Assembly (NCBI RefSeq): GCF_000935025.1 | Contig: NZ_CP010836.1 | Coordinates: forward strand, 2,790,001 to 2,854,000 | DNA: 64,000 bases | From: Sphingomonas hengshuiensis | Lineage (GTDB): Bacteria > Pseudomonadota > Alphaproteobacteria > Sphingomonadales > Sphingomonadaceae | Reading direction: 5' to 3' | Part shown: one piece after another, positions 53,007-60,988 of the stretch | Numbering within the stretch: position 1 is the stretch's first letter | Layout: every line of letters starts with the position of its first letter | Made by a program: the position numbers and the translations under genes | The notes under the pieces: generated by a model | What the model was told of the DNA's origin: nothing | Seen by the model: the letters and a program-made list of their open reading frames with translations, nothing else | Database searches by the model: none

Positions 53007-54394
53007 TCCGCCTTCTCGCGCTGCTCGTCGCGCTGGTCGCGGCGGCGCCGGTCGCGGCGCAACCGCTGGCGCTCGACGAGGTCCTGCGCTCCTCGGCGAC
53101 GCACGCGCCCGCGATCCTGGAGGCGATCACCCGCGAGCGACAGGCCGATGGCCGCCGCCTGTCCGCCGAGGGGGCGTTCGACCTGTTGTTCGAAGGCGAG
53201 GCGCAGTCGCGGGCCCTCGGCTATTATGACGGCACCGTGGTCGAGGGCCGCGCGACGCGCCCGCTCGCGACCAATGGCGGCGCGCTCTATGGCGGCTACC
53301 GCGTCTCGCGCGGCGACTTCCCGACCTATGAGGACAAGGCGTTCACCAACCGGCTGGGCGAAGTGAAGGTCGGCGGGGTCTTCTCGCTGATGCGCGACCG
53401 GCTGATCGACGAGCGGCGCGGGCGGATCGGGCTGGCGGGGGGCGATACCGTGCTCGCCCGGCTCGACCGCGAAATGGTCGCGATCGGCGTCCAGCGGCGC
53501 GCGATCGACGCGTATCAGGCATGGGTAGCCGCCGGGGTGCGGACCAGCGTCTATCGCGACCTCCTCTCGCTCGCCACGGCGCGCCAGGCGTCGATCGAGC
53601 GCCAGATCGCGCTCGGTGCCCGCCCGCAGATCCTGGGCATCGAGAACCGCCAGAACATCCTCCGTCGCCAGACCTTGCTGGTGCGCGCCGAGCAGGAGCT
53701 GGCGGCGGCGGCCAACGCACTCTCCTTCTACCTTCGCGATGCCGAGGGCGAGCGCGTCGTCCCGTCTGCGGACCGCCTGCCCCCTGCCTTTCCAACGCTG
53801 CGCCTGCCCGCGCTCGGCCCCGACCTCGCGCGCCGGATCGAACGCCCCGATCTGGCGGCGATCCTCGTCCGGCTCGATCAGGTCGAAGTGAAGCGCCTGC
53901 TCGCCGAGAACGAGATGCGCCCGCGGCTCGACGTCCGCGCCGAGCTTGCCAAGGACGTCGGCGATGTCGGGCTGGGCGGCGCATCGCGGACGCCGGCAGA
54001 GGGGATAGTCGGCCTGCGCTTCTCGCTGCCGCTCGAACGCCGCCAGGCGCGCGGCAAGATTGCCGAAGCGGCGGCGGAGGCGGATGGGCTAAGGCTGCGG
54101 CGCAGGCTGATCGAGGACCAGATCCTCGTCGAGGTGAACGGCCTCGCGATCCAGGCGACGGCGGCCGACCAGCTGGTGGCGCTCGCCGCGGACGAGACGG
54201 CGCTGGCGGATCGCATGGCCGAGGCCGAACGCCGCCGGTTCCAGCTGGGCGCGAGCGACTTCATCGTCGTCAACCTGCGCGAGGAAAGCGCCGCCGATGC
54301 GCGCCTGCGCCAGATCGACGCCGAGTATCGCCGCGCGTCTGCCCGCGCCGAATTGGTGGCGGCGACCGTCGACCGCGGGCAACTCGGCCTGTAA
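53003..54394 (+). CDS. TolC-family outer-membrane efflux protein
   Basis: A 463-residue protein coupled to the HlyD gene by ATGA. The signal peptide is MIRLLALLVALVAAAPVAAQ. The mature protein has the long helical repeats of TolC (DTVLARLDREMVAIGVQRRA, EQELAAAANALSFYLRDAEG, VNGLAIQATAADQLVALAAD) and two short beta regions. The central segment (FSLMRDRLIDERRGRIG) is typical of TolC proteins paired with HlyD-type adaptors. It completes an inner-membrane, periplasmic and outer-membrane chain whose energy source is unclear, because the ABC partner lacks ATPase motifs. Confidence 0.9.
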   Translation: MIRLLALLVALVAAAPVAAQPLALDEVLRSSATHAPAILEAITRERQADGRRLSAEGAFDLLFEGEAQSRALGYYDGTVVEGRATRPLATNGGALYGGYRVSRGDFPTYEDKAFTNRLGEVKVGGVFSLMRDRLIDERRGRIGLAGGDTVLARLDREMVAIGVQRRAIDAYQAWVAAGVRTSVYRDLLSLATARQASIERQIALGARPQILGIENRQNILRRQTLLVRAEQELAAAANALSFYLRDAEGERVVPSADRLPPAFPTLRLPALGPDLARRIERPDLAAILVRLDQVEVKRLLAENEMRPRLDVRAELAKDVGDVGLGGASRTPAEGIVGLRFSLPLERRQARGKIAEAAAEADGLRLRRRLIEDQILVEVNGLAIQATAADQLVALAADETALADRMAEAERRRFQLGASDFIVVNLREESAADARLRQIDAEYRRASARAELVAATVDRGQLGL

Positions 54395-54401
54395 GCGCGC
54401 G

Positions 54402-55148
54402 CTAAAGCGCCACGTCAGGCTCGCCCATGAAGCGCGCGATGGTTTGGAACGTCGCGCCGTCGATCCGGATTTCGTTGAACGAAGGCGGCTGGCTGCGGAC
54501 GCGTTCGGACAGCGTGCCCGCGCCGATCAGCCGCACCGTCCTGCCGCCCACGTCGTGCGCGATGTCGAACGGATCGTGGACATGGCCCGTCAGCACCGCA
54601 TGCGCCCCCGCCGTCGCCAGCGCCGCCAGCGCCTCGCGCCCGCGCCGCGTCCGCGAACTGGCCTGCGTTCCCGCCTCGATCAGCGGATGGTGCGCGGCGA
54701 CGAACACCAGGTCGCCTTTCGGCACCGCCTCGACCAGCGCCAGCGACTTGCGCAGCGCGCGGATGCTGACATTGCCCTTCGACCAGTTGAGCCGGAACTG
54801 GGCGCGCGCCGTGGTCTTCAGCGGCACCACGCCGACACCCTTGAGGTCGAGCGGCTTCTCGATCATCCGCTCGATCGTCTTGTACCGGCGGTAGGGCGCC
54901 ACCAGCCGCGCCAGCGGATTGAAATAGGGCAGGTCGTGGTTGCCGACCTCGACCGTCACCGGGCGCCCGAGGCTTTCCAGCCACTTGCCCGCCGCCGCGA
55001 ACTCGCTGGCGCGCGCGCGCATCGTCAGGTCGCCGGTCATCACGATCGCATCGGGCTGTTCCTCCGCGACCCGGCGCCCGAACCATTCGATCGCGGCAAC
55101 ATCCTCGCGCCCGAAATGCACGTCGCTGACATGGAACAGCCGAGTCAC
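54402..55148 (-). CDS. Calcineurin-like metallophosphoesterase
   Basis: A 248-residue enzyme with all metal motifs of the family: DVHFGR near the N-terminus, MTGDLTMRARASEF, GNHDLPYFNP, AAHHPLIEAG and LTGHVHDPFD. It is convergent with the TolC gene and shares a 4-bp overlap (ATGA) with the upstream lipid-kinase gene, so both are co-translated. Such phosphoesterases act on nucleotides, cyclic nucleotides or lipid A intermediates. The pairing with a diacylglycerol kinase-like enzyme suggests a phospholipid-related substrate. Confidence 0.92.
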   Translation of the reverse strand: MTRLFHVSDVHFGREDVAAIEWFGRRVAEEQPDAIVMTGDLTMRARASEFAAAGKWLESLGRPVTVEVGNHDLPYFNPLARLVAPYRRYKTIERMIEKPLDLKGVGVVPLKTTARAQFRLNWSKGNVSIRALRKSLALVEAVPKGDLVFVAAHHPLIEAGTQASSRTRRGREALAALATAGAHAVLTGHVHDPFDIAHDVGGRTVRLIGAGTLSERVRSQPPSFNEIRIDGATFQTIARFMGEPDVAL

Positions 55149-55984
55149 GTCGCCGCCTCCTCACGGGTCTTGATGAAGGTCTCCAGGCTCTTGCCCGCCC
55201 GGATCGCGACGCGCGGCGGCAACGTCACCGGCTCGCCGTCGAACAGCGCCGTCGAGGGACGCTTGCCGCGCACCCGCAGCGTCTCGGTGCGCGTCTCGCT
55301 AACGGCGCGCGCGGCGATCCAGTCGCCGGTCACCCATTCCCAGCCAAGCTGGACGATCGATCCCCAATCGCGCGCATCGACCGCGGCGACGTGCAGGCTG
55401 TCCAGATCGGGGGTGACGAACACCGCCTGATACTGGTCGCGTAAGCCAGGCGCGCCGTCCAGCCGGATGCCGCTCCGGCCAAAGGTCTTGCGCCATGCCG
55501 CCCGCGCCGCGCCGATCAGCCGGCTCACCCGCCCCTTGCGTGCGGCCTCGCGCGCCCGCGCCCAGGCGGCAGCGGGTCCAAGGATCAGCCCGACGAACGC
55601 GCGGTGCTCCCCCGCCTCGACGAAGGGCAGCGCGACGCGGCGGTCGCATGCGCGCGCGGCATGGACGATCCTGTGCGGGTCGGTCTCGCTGTGGAGCCCC
55701 TTGGCCAGCAGGTTCATCGTGCCCCCGGGCAGGATCAGGAACGCCCCGTCCCACTCGGCCAGCGCCGACAGCGCGGCGTTGATCGTCCCGTCGCCGCCGA
55801 ACAGCACGACGGTGTCGACCTTCGCTGCGTCCAGCTCGGCGCCGGTCGGCAGGTCATGCGCGGGAAATTCGGTTCGCCCGGCAAGCTCGAGCCCGCTCTC
55901 GGAAAACACCGCCTCCAAAGCCTCGCATTTGGGGCGGGAGGTCGTTCCCGAATTGGGGTTGGTGATGAACCACAGGTTTTGCAT
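55145..55984 (-). CDS. Diacylglycerol kinase-family lipid kinase
   Basis: A 279-residue protein. The start is MQNLWFITNPNSGTTSRPKC; a TTG eight codons upstream is possible. The ATP-binding motif is VVLFGGDGTINAALSALAEW, followed by LPGGTMNLLAKGLHSETDPH, both typical of DgkB/YegS lipid kinases. The C-terminal beta-sandwich (FDGEPVTLPPRVAIRAGKSL) is also present. It would phosphorylate diacylglycerol, sphingosine or a related lipid in the inner leaflet; in a sphingolipid-bearing sphingomonad a sphingoid base is a reasonable candidate. Coupled to the phosphoesterase. Confidence 0.92.
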   Translation of the reverse strand: MQNLWFITNPNSGTTSRPKCEALEAVFSESGLELAGRTEFPAHDLPTGAELDAAKVDTVVLFGGDGTINAALSALAEWDGAFLILPGGTMNLLAKGLHSETDPHRIVHAARACDRRVALPFVEAGEHRAFVGLILGPAAAWARAREAARKGRVSRLIGAARAAWRKTFGRSGIRLDGAPGLRDQYQAVFVTPDLDSLHVAAVDARDWGSIVQLGWEWVTGDWIAARAVSETRTETLRVRGKRPSTALFDGEPVTLPPRVAIRAGKSLETFIKTREEAAT

Positions 55985-56030
55985 GGAGCGGCAACGCGCC
56001 AGTCGCAAATTGGTGGCCGGGGCGTAACGA

Positions 56031-56906
56031 TTATCCCGCTATCGCCGCGCGCAGACTGCCGCCACTCGCCGCCAGCAGCGCGCGCGCCGCCGCCACGTCC
56101 ATCCCGCGCGCGACCAGCACTGCCGCCTTGATGTCGCGCCCCGCCGCCTCCAGCGCCGCGAGCGCCGCCGCATCATCGACTCCCGCCAGGTCGCGCACCA
56201 TCGCCGCGCCGCGCCGCACCAGCTTGGCGTTGGAGATGCGCATATCGACCATCAGCCCGCCATGGACGCGCCCCATCCGCAGCATCGTCGCGGTCGAAAA
56301 CAGGTTGAGCACTGCCTTTTGCGCAGTCCCCGCCTTCATCCGCGTCGATCCAGCCACTGCCTCGCTGCCGGTATCGGCGAGCAGCGCATGCTCCGCCGCT
56401 GCGAGCAGCGGGGTGCCCGGATTGTTCGCGACCGCAACGCTCAGCGCCCCCGCCGCACGCCCGGCCTCCACCGCCGCGATCGTGTACGGCGTCCGCCCGC
56501 TCGCCGCGACGCCGATCACGACATCGTCCGGCCCGACGCCGGCGGCGGCGATCTCCGCCCGTGCCGCATCGCCATCATCCTCGGCGCCCTCGACCGCATG
56601 GAGAAACGCCCCCGGCCCGCCCGCCATCAGATACACCAGCCGGTCCTCGCCCCAGCCAAAGGTCGGCCCCAGCTCGACGCCGTCCTGCACCGCGATCCGC
56701 CCCGACGTCCCCGCCCCGGCATAGACCAGCCGCCCGCCCCGCCCGAGCCGAATAGCGGCGGCATCGGCGGCGGCGGCGATCGCGCCCTCCTGCCCCGTCA
56801 GCGCGGCGACCGCGGCAATCTGCCCCTCCAGCATTGCCGCAACGGCGGTTTCGGTGGGCCAGCGATCGATATCGACATAGCGCGGATCGACGGTTTCGGT
56901 GGACAT
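56031..56906 (-). CDS. murQ: N-acetylmuramic acid 6-phosphate etherase
   Basis: A 291-residue SIS-domain lyase removing lactate from MurNAc-6P to give GlcNAc-6P during cell-wall recycling. The N-terminal SIS motif is GGRLVYAGAGTSGRIAVQDG, followed by DDVVIGVAASGRTPYTIAAV and SVAVANNPGTPLL. GSTRMKAGTAQKAVLNLFST contains the catalytic loop. A C-terminal UBA-like helix domain follows (LAGVDDAAALAALEAAGRDI). It diverges from the SIS-type deaminase and nagA genes by 90 bp. AAGAGG precedes the ATG. Confidence 0.95.
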   Translation of the reverse strand: MSTETVDPRYVDIDRWPTETAVAAMLEGQIAAVAALTGQEGAIAAAADAAAIRLGRGGRLVYAGAGTSGRIAVQDGVELGPTFGWGEDRLVYLMAGGPGAFLHAVEGAEDDGDAARAEIAAAGVGPDDVVIGVAASGRTPYTIAAVEAGRAAGALSVAVANNPGTPLLAAAEHALLADTGSEAVAGSTRMKAGTAQKAVLNLFSTATMLRMGRVHGGLMVDMRISNAKLVRRGAAMVRDLAGVDDAAALAALEAAGRDIKAAVLVARGMDVAAARALLAASGGSLRAAIAG

Positions 56907-56996
56907 CCATTCCTCTTGTGCAAACCCCACCCCCATTAATCGCTTTGGCCGCGCGCGCGCTATCGCTTAGGCGCAACCGGGCAATAACAAGGAGCT

Positions 56997-58040
56997 ATGG
57001 TGGCCAGCGAAAGCCTGATGATCCGCGAGGCTGCCGAAGCCGCTGCGGTATGCGAGCGCCAGATCGCCGCGAACCGGGACGCCGTCCGCGACGCCGCCCA
57101 GCGGCTCCGCGCGCTCGATCCCCCCTTCGCCGCCACGCTGGCGCGGGGGAGTTCGGATCAGGCAGCGGGCTTCGCCAAGGTGCTGTTCGAGACCCGCCTC
57201 CGCCTGCCGGTGCTCAGCCACGCCCCCTCGATCGGCGCGCTGTACGACGCGACATCGCCCAAGTTCCGCGGCATCCCCCTGTTCGCGATCTCGCAATCGG
57301 GCCGCAGCCCCGATCTGCTCGCCGCCGCCGAGCGCGCCAAGGCACAGGGCGCGGTGCTGGTCGTGCTCGTCAACGACGCCGCCTCGCCGCTCGCCGCGAT
57401 GGCCGACATTCTGATCCCGCTCCACGCCGGGCCGGAAACCAGCGTCGCCGCGACCAAGAGCTTCATCGCCACGCTCGCCGCGCTCGCGCACCTGACCGCC
57501 GAATGGAGCGGCGATGCGGCAGTGCTGGGCGCGCTCGACGGCATCGGCGACGTGCTGCGCAGCGGCTGGCCGCTCGACTGGAGCGAAGCACTGCCCCCGT
57601 TGGTCGGCGCATCGAGCCTGCTCGTGCTCGGGCGCGGGCTGACCTTCCCGATTGCGGGCGAGGCGGCGCTCAAGTTCAAGGAAACCTGCGCCATCCATGC
57701 CGAGGCGTTCAGCAGCGCCGAAGTCGCGCACGGCCCGATGACTTTGGTCGAGGCCGCCGACCCGGTCTTCGTGTTCGGCCCCGCCGACGCCGCGCGCACT
57801 GGCCTGCGCGACCGCATCGCCAGCTTTGCCGAGCGCGGCGCCACCGTCATCGCGGCGGGCGATCCCGACGACATCGCCCCCGCCGCGATCCGCCTGCCCA
57901 GCGTCACCGGCGCGCACCCGATCATCGGCGCCATTGCGATGATCCAGAGCTTCTATCGCTTCGCCAACGCGCTCTCGCTCGCGCGCGGCCGCGACCCTGA
58001 TCGCCCGCCCTATCTGGCCAAGGTCACGCGGACGCTATGA
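56997..58040 (+). CDS. SIS-domain glucosamine-6-phosphate deaminase (NagB-II type)
   Basis: A 347-residue double-SIS protein related to GlmS without the glutaminase domain. The first SIS has ATLARGSSDQAAGFAKVLFE and AISQSGRSPDLLAAAERAKA. The second has LLVLGRGLTFPIAGEAALKF, KETCAIHAEAFSSAEVAHGP and the C-terminal PPYLAKVTRTL. It isomerises and deaminates glucosamine-6-phosphate to fructose-6-phosphate, replacing classical NagB. AAGGAG precedes the ATG, and the stop overlaps nagA by 4 bp. Confidence 0.9.
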   Translation: MVASESLMIREAAEAAAVCERQIAANRDAVRDAAQRLRALDPPFAATLARGSSDQAAGFAKVLFETRLRLPVLSHAPSIGALYDATSPKFRGIPLFAISQSGRSPDLLAAAERAKAQGAVLVVLVNDAASPLAAMADILIPLHAGPETSVAATKSFIATLAALAHLTAEWSGDAAVLGALDGIGDVLRSGWPLDWSEALPPLVGASSLLVLGRGLTFPIAGEAALKFKETCAIHAEAFSSAEVAHGPMTLVEAADPVFVFGPADAARTGLRDRIASFAERGATVIAAGDPDDIAPAAIRLPSVTGAHPIIGAIAMIQSFYRFANALSLARGRDPDRPPYLAKVTRTL

Positions 58041-59188
58041 CCCGGACCGCGCTCACTGGCGCCGCGATCGTCGCGGAGGGGCGGGAACTCCACGGCCACG
58101 CGCTGCTGCTCGACGGCGCGTGGATCGCCGCGATCGTGCCCGAAGCCGCGATCCCCGCCGATGCCGGGCGGGTGGCACTGGGCGGCGGCTGGCTGCTGCC
58201 GGGCTTCATCGATACCCAGGTCAATGGCGGCGGCGACGTTCTGTTCAACGACGCGCCGACCGTCGAGGGCATCCGCGCCATCGCCGCCGCGCATCGCCGC
58301 TTCGGCACGACCGGCATCCTCCCCACGCTGATCAGCGACGATTTGTCGGTGGTCGAGGCCGCGATCGACGCGGTGGACGCCGCGATCCAGGGCGGCGTGC
58401 CCGGCGTGCTGGGCATCCATGTCGAGGGGCCGTTCCTCAACCAGGCCAAGCGCGGCATCCACGATGCCACCAAGTTCCGCACGATCGATGACAGCGTGAT
58501 CGCGCTGCTCACCCGCCCCGGCCCCGGCGTGCGGCTGGTCACGCTCGCCCCCGAACTCGCCCCACCCGGCGCGATCCGCGCGCTGGTGGCGGGCGGCGTG
58601 ATCGTCGCAGCCGGCCACAGCATGGCCGACTATGCCCAGACCCGCGCCGCGTTCGACGAAGGGCTGCACGGCTTCACCCATTTGTTCAACGCGATGACCC
58701 AGCTCGGCAGCCGCGAGCCCGGCATGGTCGGCGCCGCGATCGAGGATCGCGCGAGCCATTTCGGGCTGATCGTCGACGGCCACCACGTCCACCCCGCCGC
58801 GCTCAAGATCGCCATCGCCGCGCGCGGGATCGACGGCGCCATGCTCGTCACCGACGCCATGCCCCCGGTCGGCGGCACGCGCGGCGCCTTCACGCTGATG
58901 GGCACCGAGGTAAAGCTGGAGGACGGCACGTTGCGCGGCCCCGACGGCACGCTGGCGGGATCGGCACTGACGATGGCGGCGGCGGTGCGCAACGCAATGG
59001 ACCTGCTCGGGCACACGCTGGCCGAGGCATCGGCAATGGCGAGCGCGAACCCGGCGGCGTTCCTGCGGCTGGGCGAGCGGACCGGCGCGATCGCGCCGGG
59101 GCTGGCGGCGGACCTGGTGCATGTGGATGCGGCGCGGCGCGTCACGCGGACTTGGATCGGTGGCGTGGTGTCAGTGGTGGGGGAGTGA
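58037..59188 (+). CDS. nagA: N-acetylglucosamine-6-phosphate deacetylase
   Basis: A 383-residue metallo-dependent hydrolase. Motifs are LLPGFIDTQVNGGGDVLFND, GIHVEGPFLNQAKRGIHD (metal Glu), GHSMADYAQTRAAFDEG, HLFNAMTQLGSREPGMVG, IVDGHHVHPAALKI and LVTDAMPPVGG (catalytic Asp). It deacetylates GlcNAc-6P made by MurQ or a GlcNAc kinase and feeds the SIS-type deaminase encoded just upstream. Its last ~100 bp are partly repeated about 1 kb downstream, at 60108-60205. Confidence 0.96.
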   Translation: MTRTALTGAAIVAEGRELHGHALLLDGAWIAAIVPEAAIPADAGRVALGGGWLLPGFIDTQVNGGGDVLFNDAPTVEGIRAIAAAHRRFGTTGILPTLISDDLSVVEAAIDAVDAAIQGGVPGVLGIHVEGPFLNQAKRGIHDATKFRTIDDSVIALLTRPGPGVRLVTLAPELAPPGAIRALVAGGVIVAAGHSMADYAQTRAAFDEGLHGFTHLFNAMTQLGSREPGMVGAAIEDRASHFGLIVDGHHVHPAALKIAIAARGIDGAMLVTDAMPPVGGTRGAFTLMGTEVKLEDGTLRGPDGTLAGSALTMAAAVRNAMDLLGHTLAEASAMASANPAAFLRLGERTGAIAPGLAADLVHVDAARRVTRTWIGGVVSVVGE

Positions 59189-59276
59189 GGATCGGATGAT
59201 AGCTTCGGCGCGCAACCGGATCGCTCCATCGCATCTATAATTGCGCATATGAATCAATGCACTAGGATCAAATCCT

Positions 59277-59672
59277 ATGAAAGCGATTATGCTTTTGGCG
59301 GCGATCCTCGCGCCAGCATCGGTGTCGGCGACACCGACCGATCAGTTCATCGCGCGTTGGGAGGCGGCGTCCCGCGCTCCAAAGCAACCGGGTGTCACCG
59401 CGGAGCAAGCGTTGGCGACACCGGAGCTAAAGGCGTTGGTGGAGGAATTTTTCGCGGTAGCCAATGAGTATCGCCGCCAGATACTGGAGGCCCGCGCGGC
59501 GGGGACGCCACCGCGCGCATGCCCGCCGAAAAGTCTGGACCTGTCGATCGACACGGTGCTGGCCGATATTCGCTCGCTACCAACTACATGGCAATCGCGG
59601 GATTTTGCTGACAGTTTCGGTGCGGCGCTGGACAAGCGCTATCCCTGCTCTGCCAACGCGCAAAACACCTGA
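59277..59672 (+). CDS. Small exported protein, possibly Rap1a/Tai-like
   Basis: A 131-residue protein with a signal peptide (MKAIMLLAAILAPASVSA). The mature part is helical with two Cys near the C-terminus (RACPPKSLDLSIDTVLADIR ... KRYPC). The pattern CPP.....D.V..... F..AL...YPC resembles the Rap1a family, which includes periplasmic immunity proteins against T6SS amidases; I recognise this only as similarity in layout. It lies in the accessory patch behind nagA and is directly followed by another small exported protein. Composition is somewhat less GC-rich than in neighbouring genes. Confidence 0.7.
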   Translation: MKAIMLLAAILAPASVSATPTDQFIARWEAASRAPKQPGVTAEQALATPELKALVEEFFAVANEYRRQILEARAAGTPPRACPPKSLDLSIDTVLADIRSLPTTWQSRDFADSFGAALDKRYPCSANAQNT

Positions 59673-60107
59673 ATGCGGTTCGCCGTCCCAATCGCGGCGG
59701 CGGTGTTGCTTTCCGGGTGCAATCAGGGGCCGGAGACCGTCGAGCAATGCTATTCGCGACTTTCGCGACTTGCCGATACGCTGCCGAGCGCAGCCAGCCC
59801 AGTCCATGCGGTATACACGTTCGATCTGTCCAAGATCGATAGCGATCGCCGTAACCAGATAGCGGCCAGCGGCATCGATGGCCGTGGACCGCCGACAATC
59901 ATCGCGGCGAACCAGCCGGCAGGCGTAGCGGGTGCCGCGTTCGAGAACACGCAGCCCGGACCGAATGGCGTGCTCCTCTCCGCGCAAGCCCCGGCCCTCC
60001 TGCGGGTCGCTGGCGGGGCGCACGCATCGGCGGGGGACGCAATTCGGGACGGTTGCCGGATGCTGCCCGGCGCCCGGCTCAAGGCCGTTGCGTTGACTGC
60101 CGGTTAG
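59673..60107 (+). CDS. Small lipoprotein of unknown function
   Basis: A 144-residue protein that starts on the ATG directly after the stop of the previous gene. The N-terminus MRFAVPIAAAVLLSGCNQGP has a lipobox (LSGC). I do not recognise the remainder (VEQCYSRLSRLADTLPSAAS, IDGRGPPTIIAANQPAGVAG, AIRDGCRMLPGARLKAVALT); three further Cys could form disulfides. Adjacent placement with the Rap1a-like protein suggests a pair. Its stop codon touches the start of the nagA-like fragment. Confidence 0.65.
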   Translation: MRFAVPIAAAVLLSGCNQGPETVEQCYSRLSRLADTLPSAASPVHAVYTFDLSKIDSDRRNQIAASGIDGRGPPTIIAANQPAGVAGAAFENTQPGPNGVLLSAQAPALLRVAGGAHASAGDAIRDGCRMLPGARLKAVALTAG

Positions 60108-60205
60108 CCGGCGCGATCACACCGGGGCTGGCCGTGGATCTGGTACTTCTGGAAGCGGCGCGGGGGGTGACGCGGACTTGGATTGGGGGCGTGGTGTCGG
60201 GGTTG
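60108..60205 (+). pseudogene. Degenerate copy of the nagA 3' end
   Basis: This stretch matches the last ~100 bp of the intact nagA gene (59082 onward) without gaps, with about 19 differences by my count (roughly 80% identity). It translates to AGAITPGLAVDLVLLEAARG followed by VTRTWIGGVV, against TGAIAPGLAADLVHVDAARR and VTRTWIGGVV in NagA. No start or upstream nagA sequence is present. It is a remnant of a second nagA end, separated from the first by two small genes. Confidence 0.8.
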
Positions 60206-60601
60206 GAAAGGTGGGCTGAGGGGGGATGCGGTAGCGAGATGGCGTAGTCTGGTGGAGAACCACCGCGCCGGGGTGGTGGCCACCGAGCGAAGTTTAGGAA
60301 GTTTAGGCGTATGCGCGTTTTTCGGCAGGCCTCGCCACGAGCCGGCGGGGGGATGCGAAGTTTAGGAAGTTTAGGCTCGTGGACAGTTGGCGGGAACCGC
60401 CAGCCGGAACATGGGTCGAGCCCGCGAAGCGCGCCGCTTCGTGCACGTGAGGGGGGTATCTTACGGAATCAAAGAGCGGTCGCCGGAAGGCAAGTTCGGT
60501 ACATATGGGGAACATCGCCGCGATTGCAAGGGGGCGGCTGCTGCGCCGGACGGCACGGGCGAAGCTCGCTGCGAGTGCCCGGAATTGGCGGCTAGCTGCC
60601 G
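60206..60601. repeat. Non-coding patch with two identical 22-bp direct repeats
   Basis: The repeats lie at 60287-60308 and 60355-60376 and are identical; each contains two tandem copies of the 9-mer GAAGTTTAG. A local inverted pair (CCACCGC...GGGTGG) lies at about 60260-60278. Short open frames occur here but none has a ribosome site or coding character. The patch lies between the nagA remnant and the convergent small gene at 60602. Confidence 0.6.
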
Positions 60602-60868
60602 TTAGAGGATCACACCTTGGCGATATGCCAATTTCGCCGATCCGCGCACTTTCTCCCCGCGCCTTGTCACTTCCAGGCTAATCTGCGCGCGATCGATACG
60701 GGTGAGCAGTACTCCAAGACAGTCATACTTCCGCATGTCAGTTTCCGCGTCAGTCTCGACGTGGATCTCTAAACGATTCGGGTCAGGGCCGAAATTACGA
60801 ATGACGGCATCTGCGCCATAGAAGCGCTGCACCGTATCCTTGATGAACTCGATTTCGCCTTGTGACAT
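60602..60868 (-). CDS. Small hypothetical protein
   Basis: An 88-residue protein from ATG 60868 (a start at 60928 would add 20 Pro/Ser-rich residues). It reads MSQGEIEFIKDTVQRFYGAD, then VIRNFGPDPNRLEIHVETDA and LLTRIDRAQISLEVTRRGEK: one helix then strands, a likely alpha+beta fold. No signal peptide. I do not recognise it. The ribosome site is weak, and it is isolated on the minus strand in the accessory patch, so the call rests on amino-acid pattern. Confidence 0.55.
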   Translation of the reverse strand: MSQGEIEFIKDTVQRFYGADAVIRNFGPDPNRLEIHVETDAETDMRKYDCLGVLLTRIDRAQISLEVTRRGEKVRGSAKLAYRQGVIL

Positions 60869-60988
60869 AGGCGCTGGAGTTCTTGGAGGGACTGGGGGTG
60901 ATGCGACCGGCATATTGCTTGGTAGCATACAAGCGAATGTCCGCTAGTGGGGGCGGAACCCGCCCTTCCCATCACGCAGCACCCCAAC

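Noticed and set aside
60053..60247. A separate 64-residue gene overlapping the small lipoprotein
   Set aside because: Its similarity to NagA starts only at 60108; the upstream codons are the out-of-frame lipoprotein gene, so it is treated as a nagA remnant.
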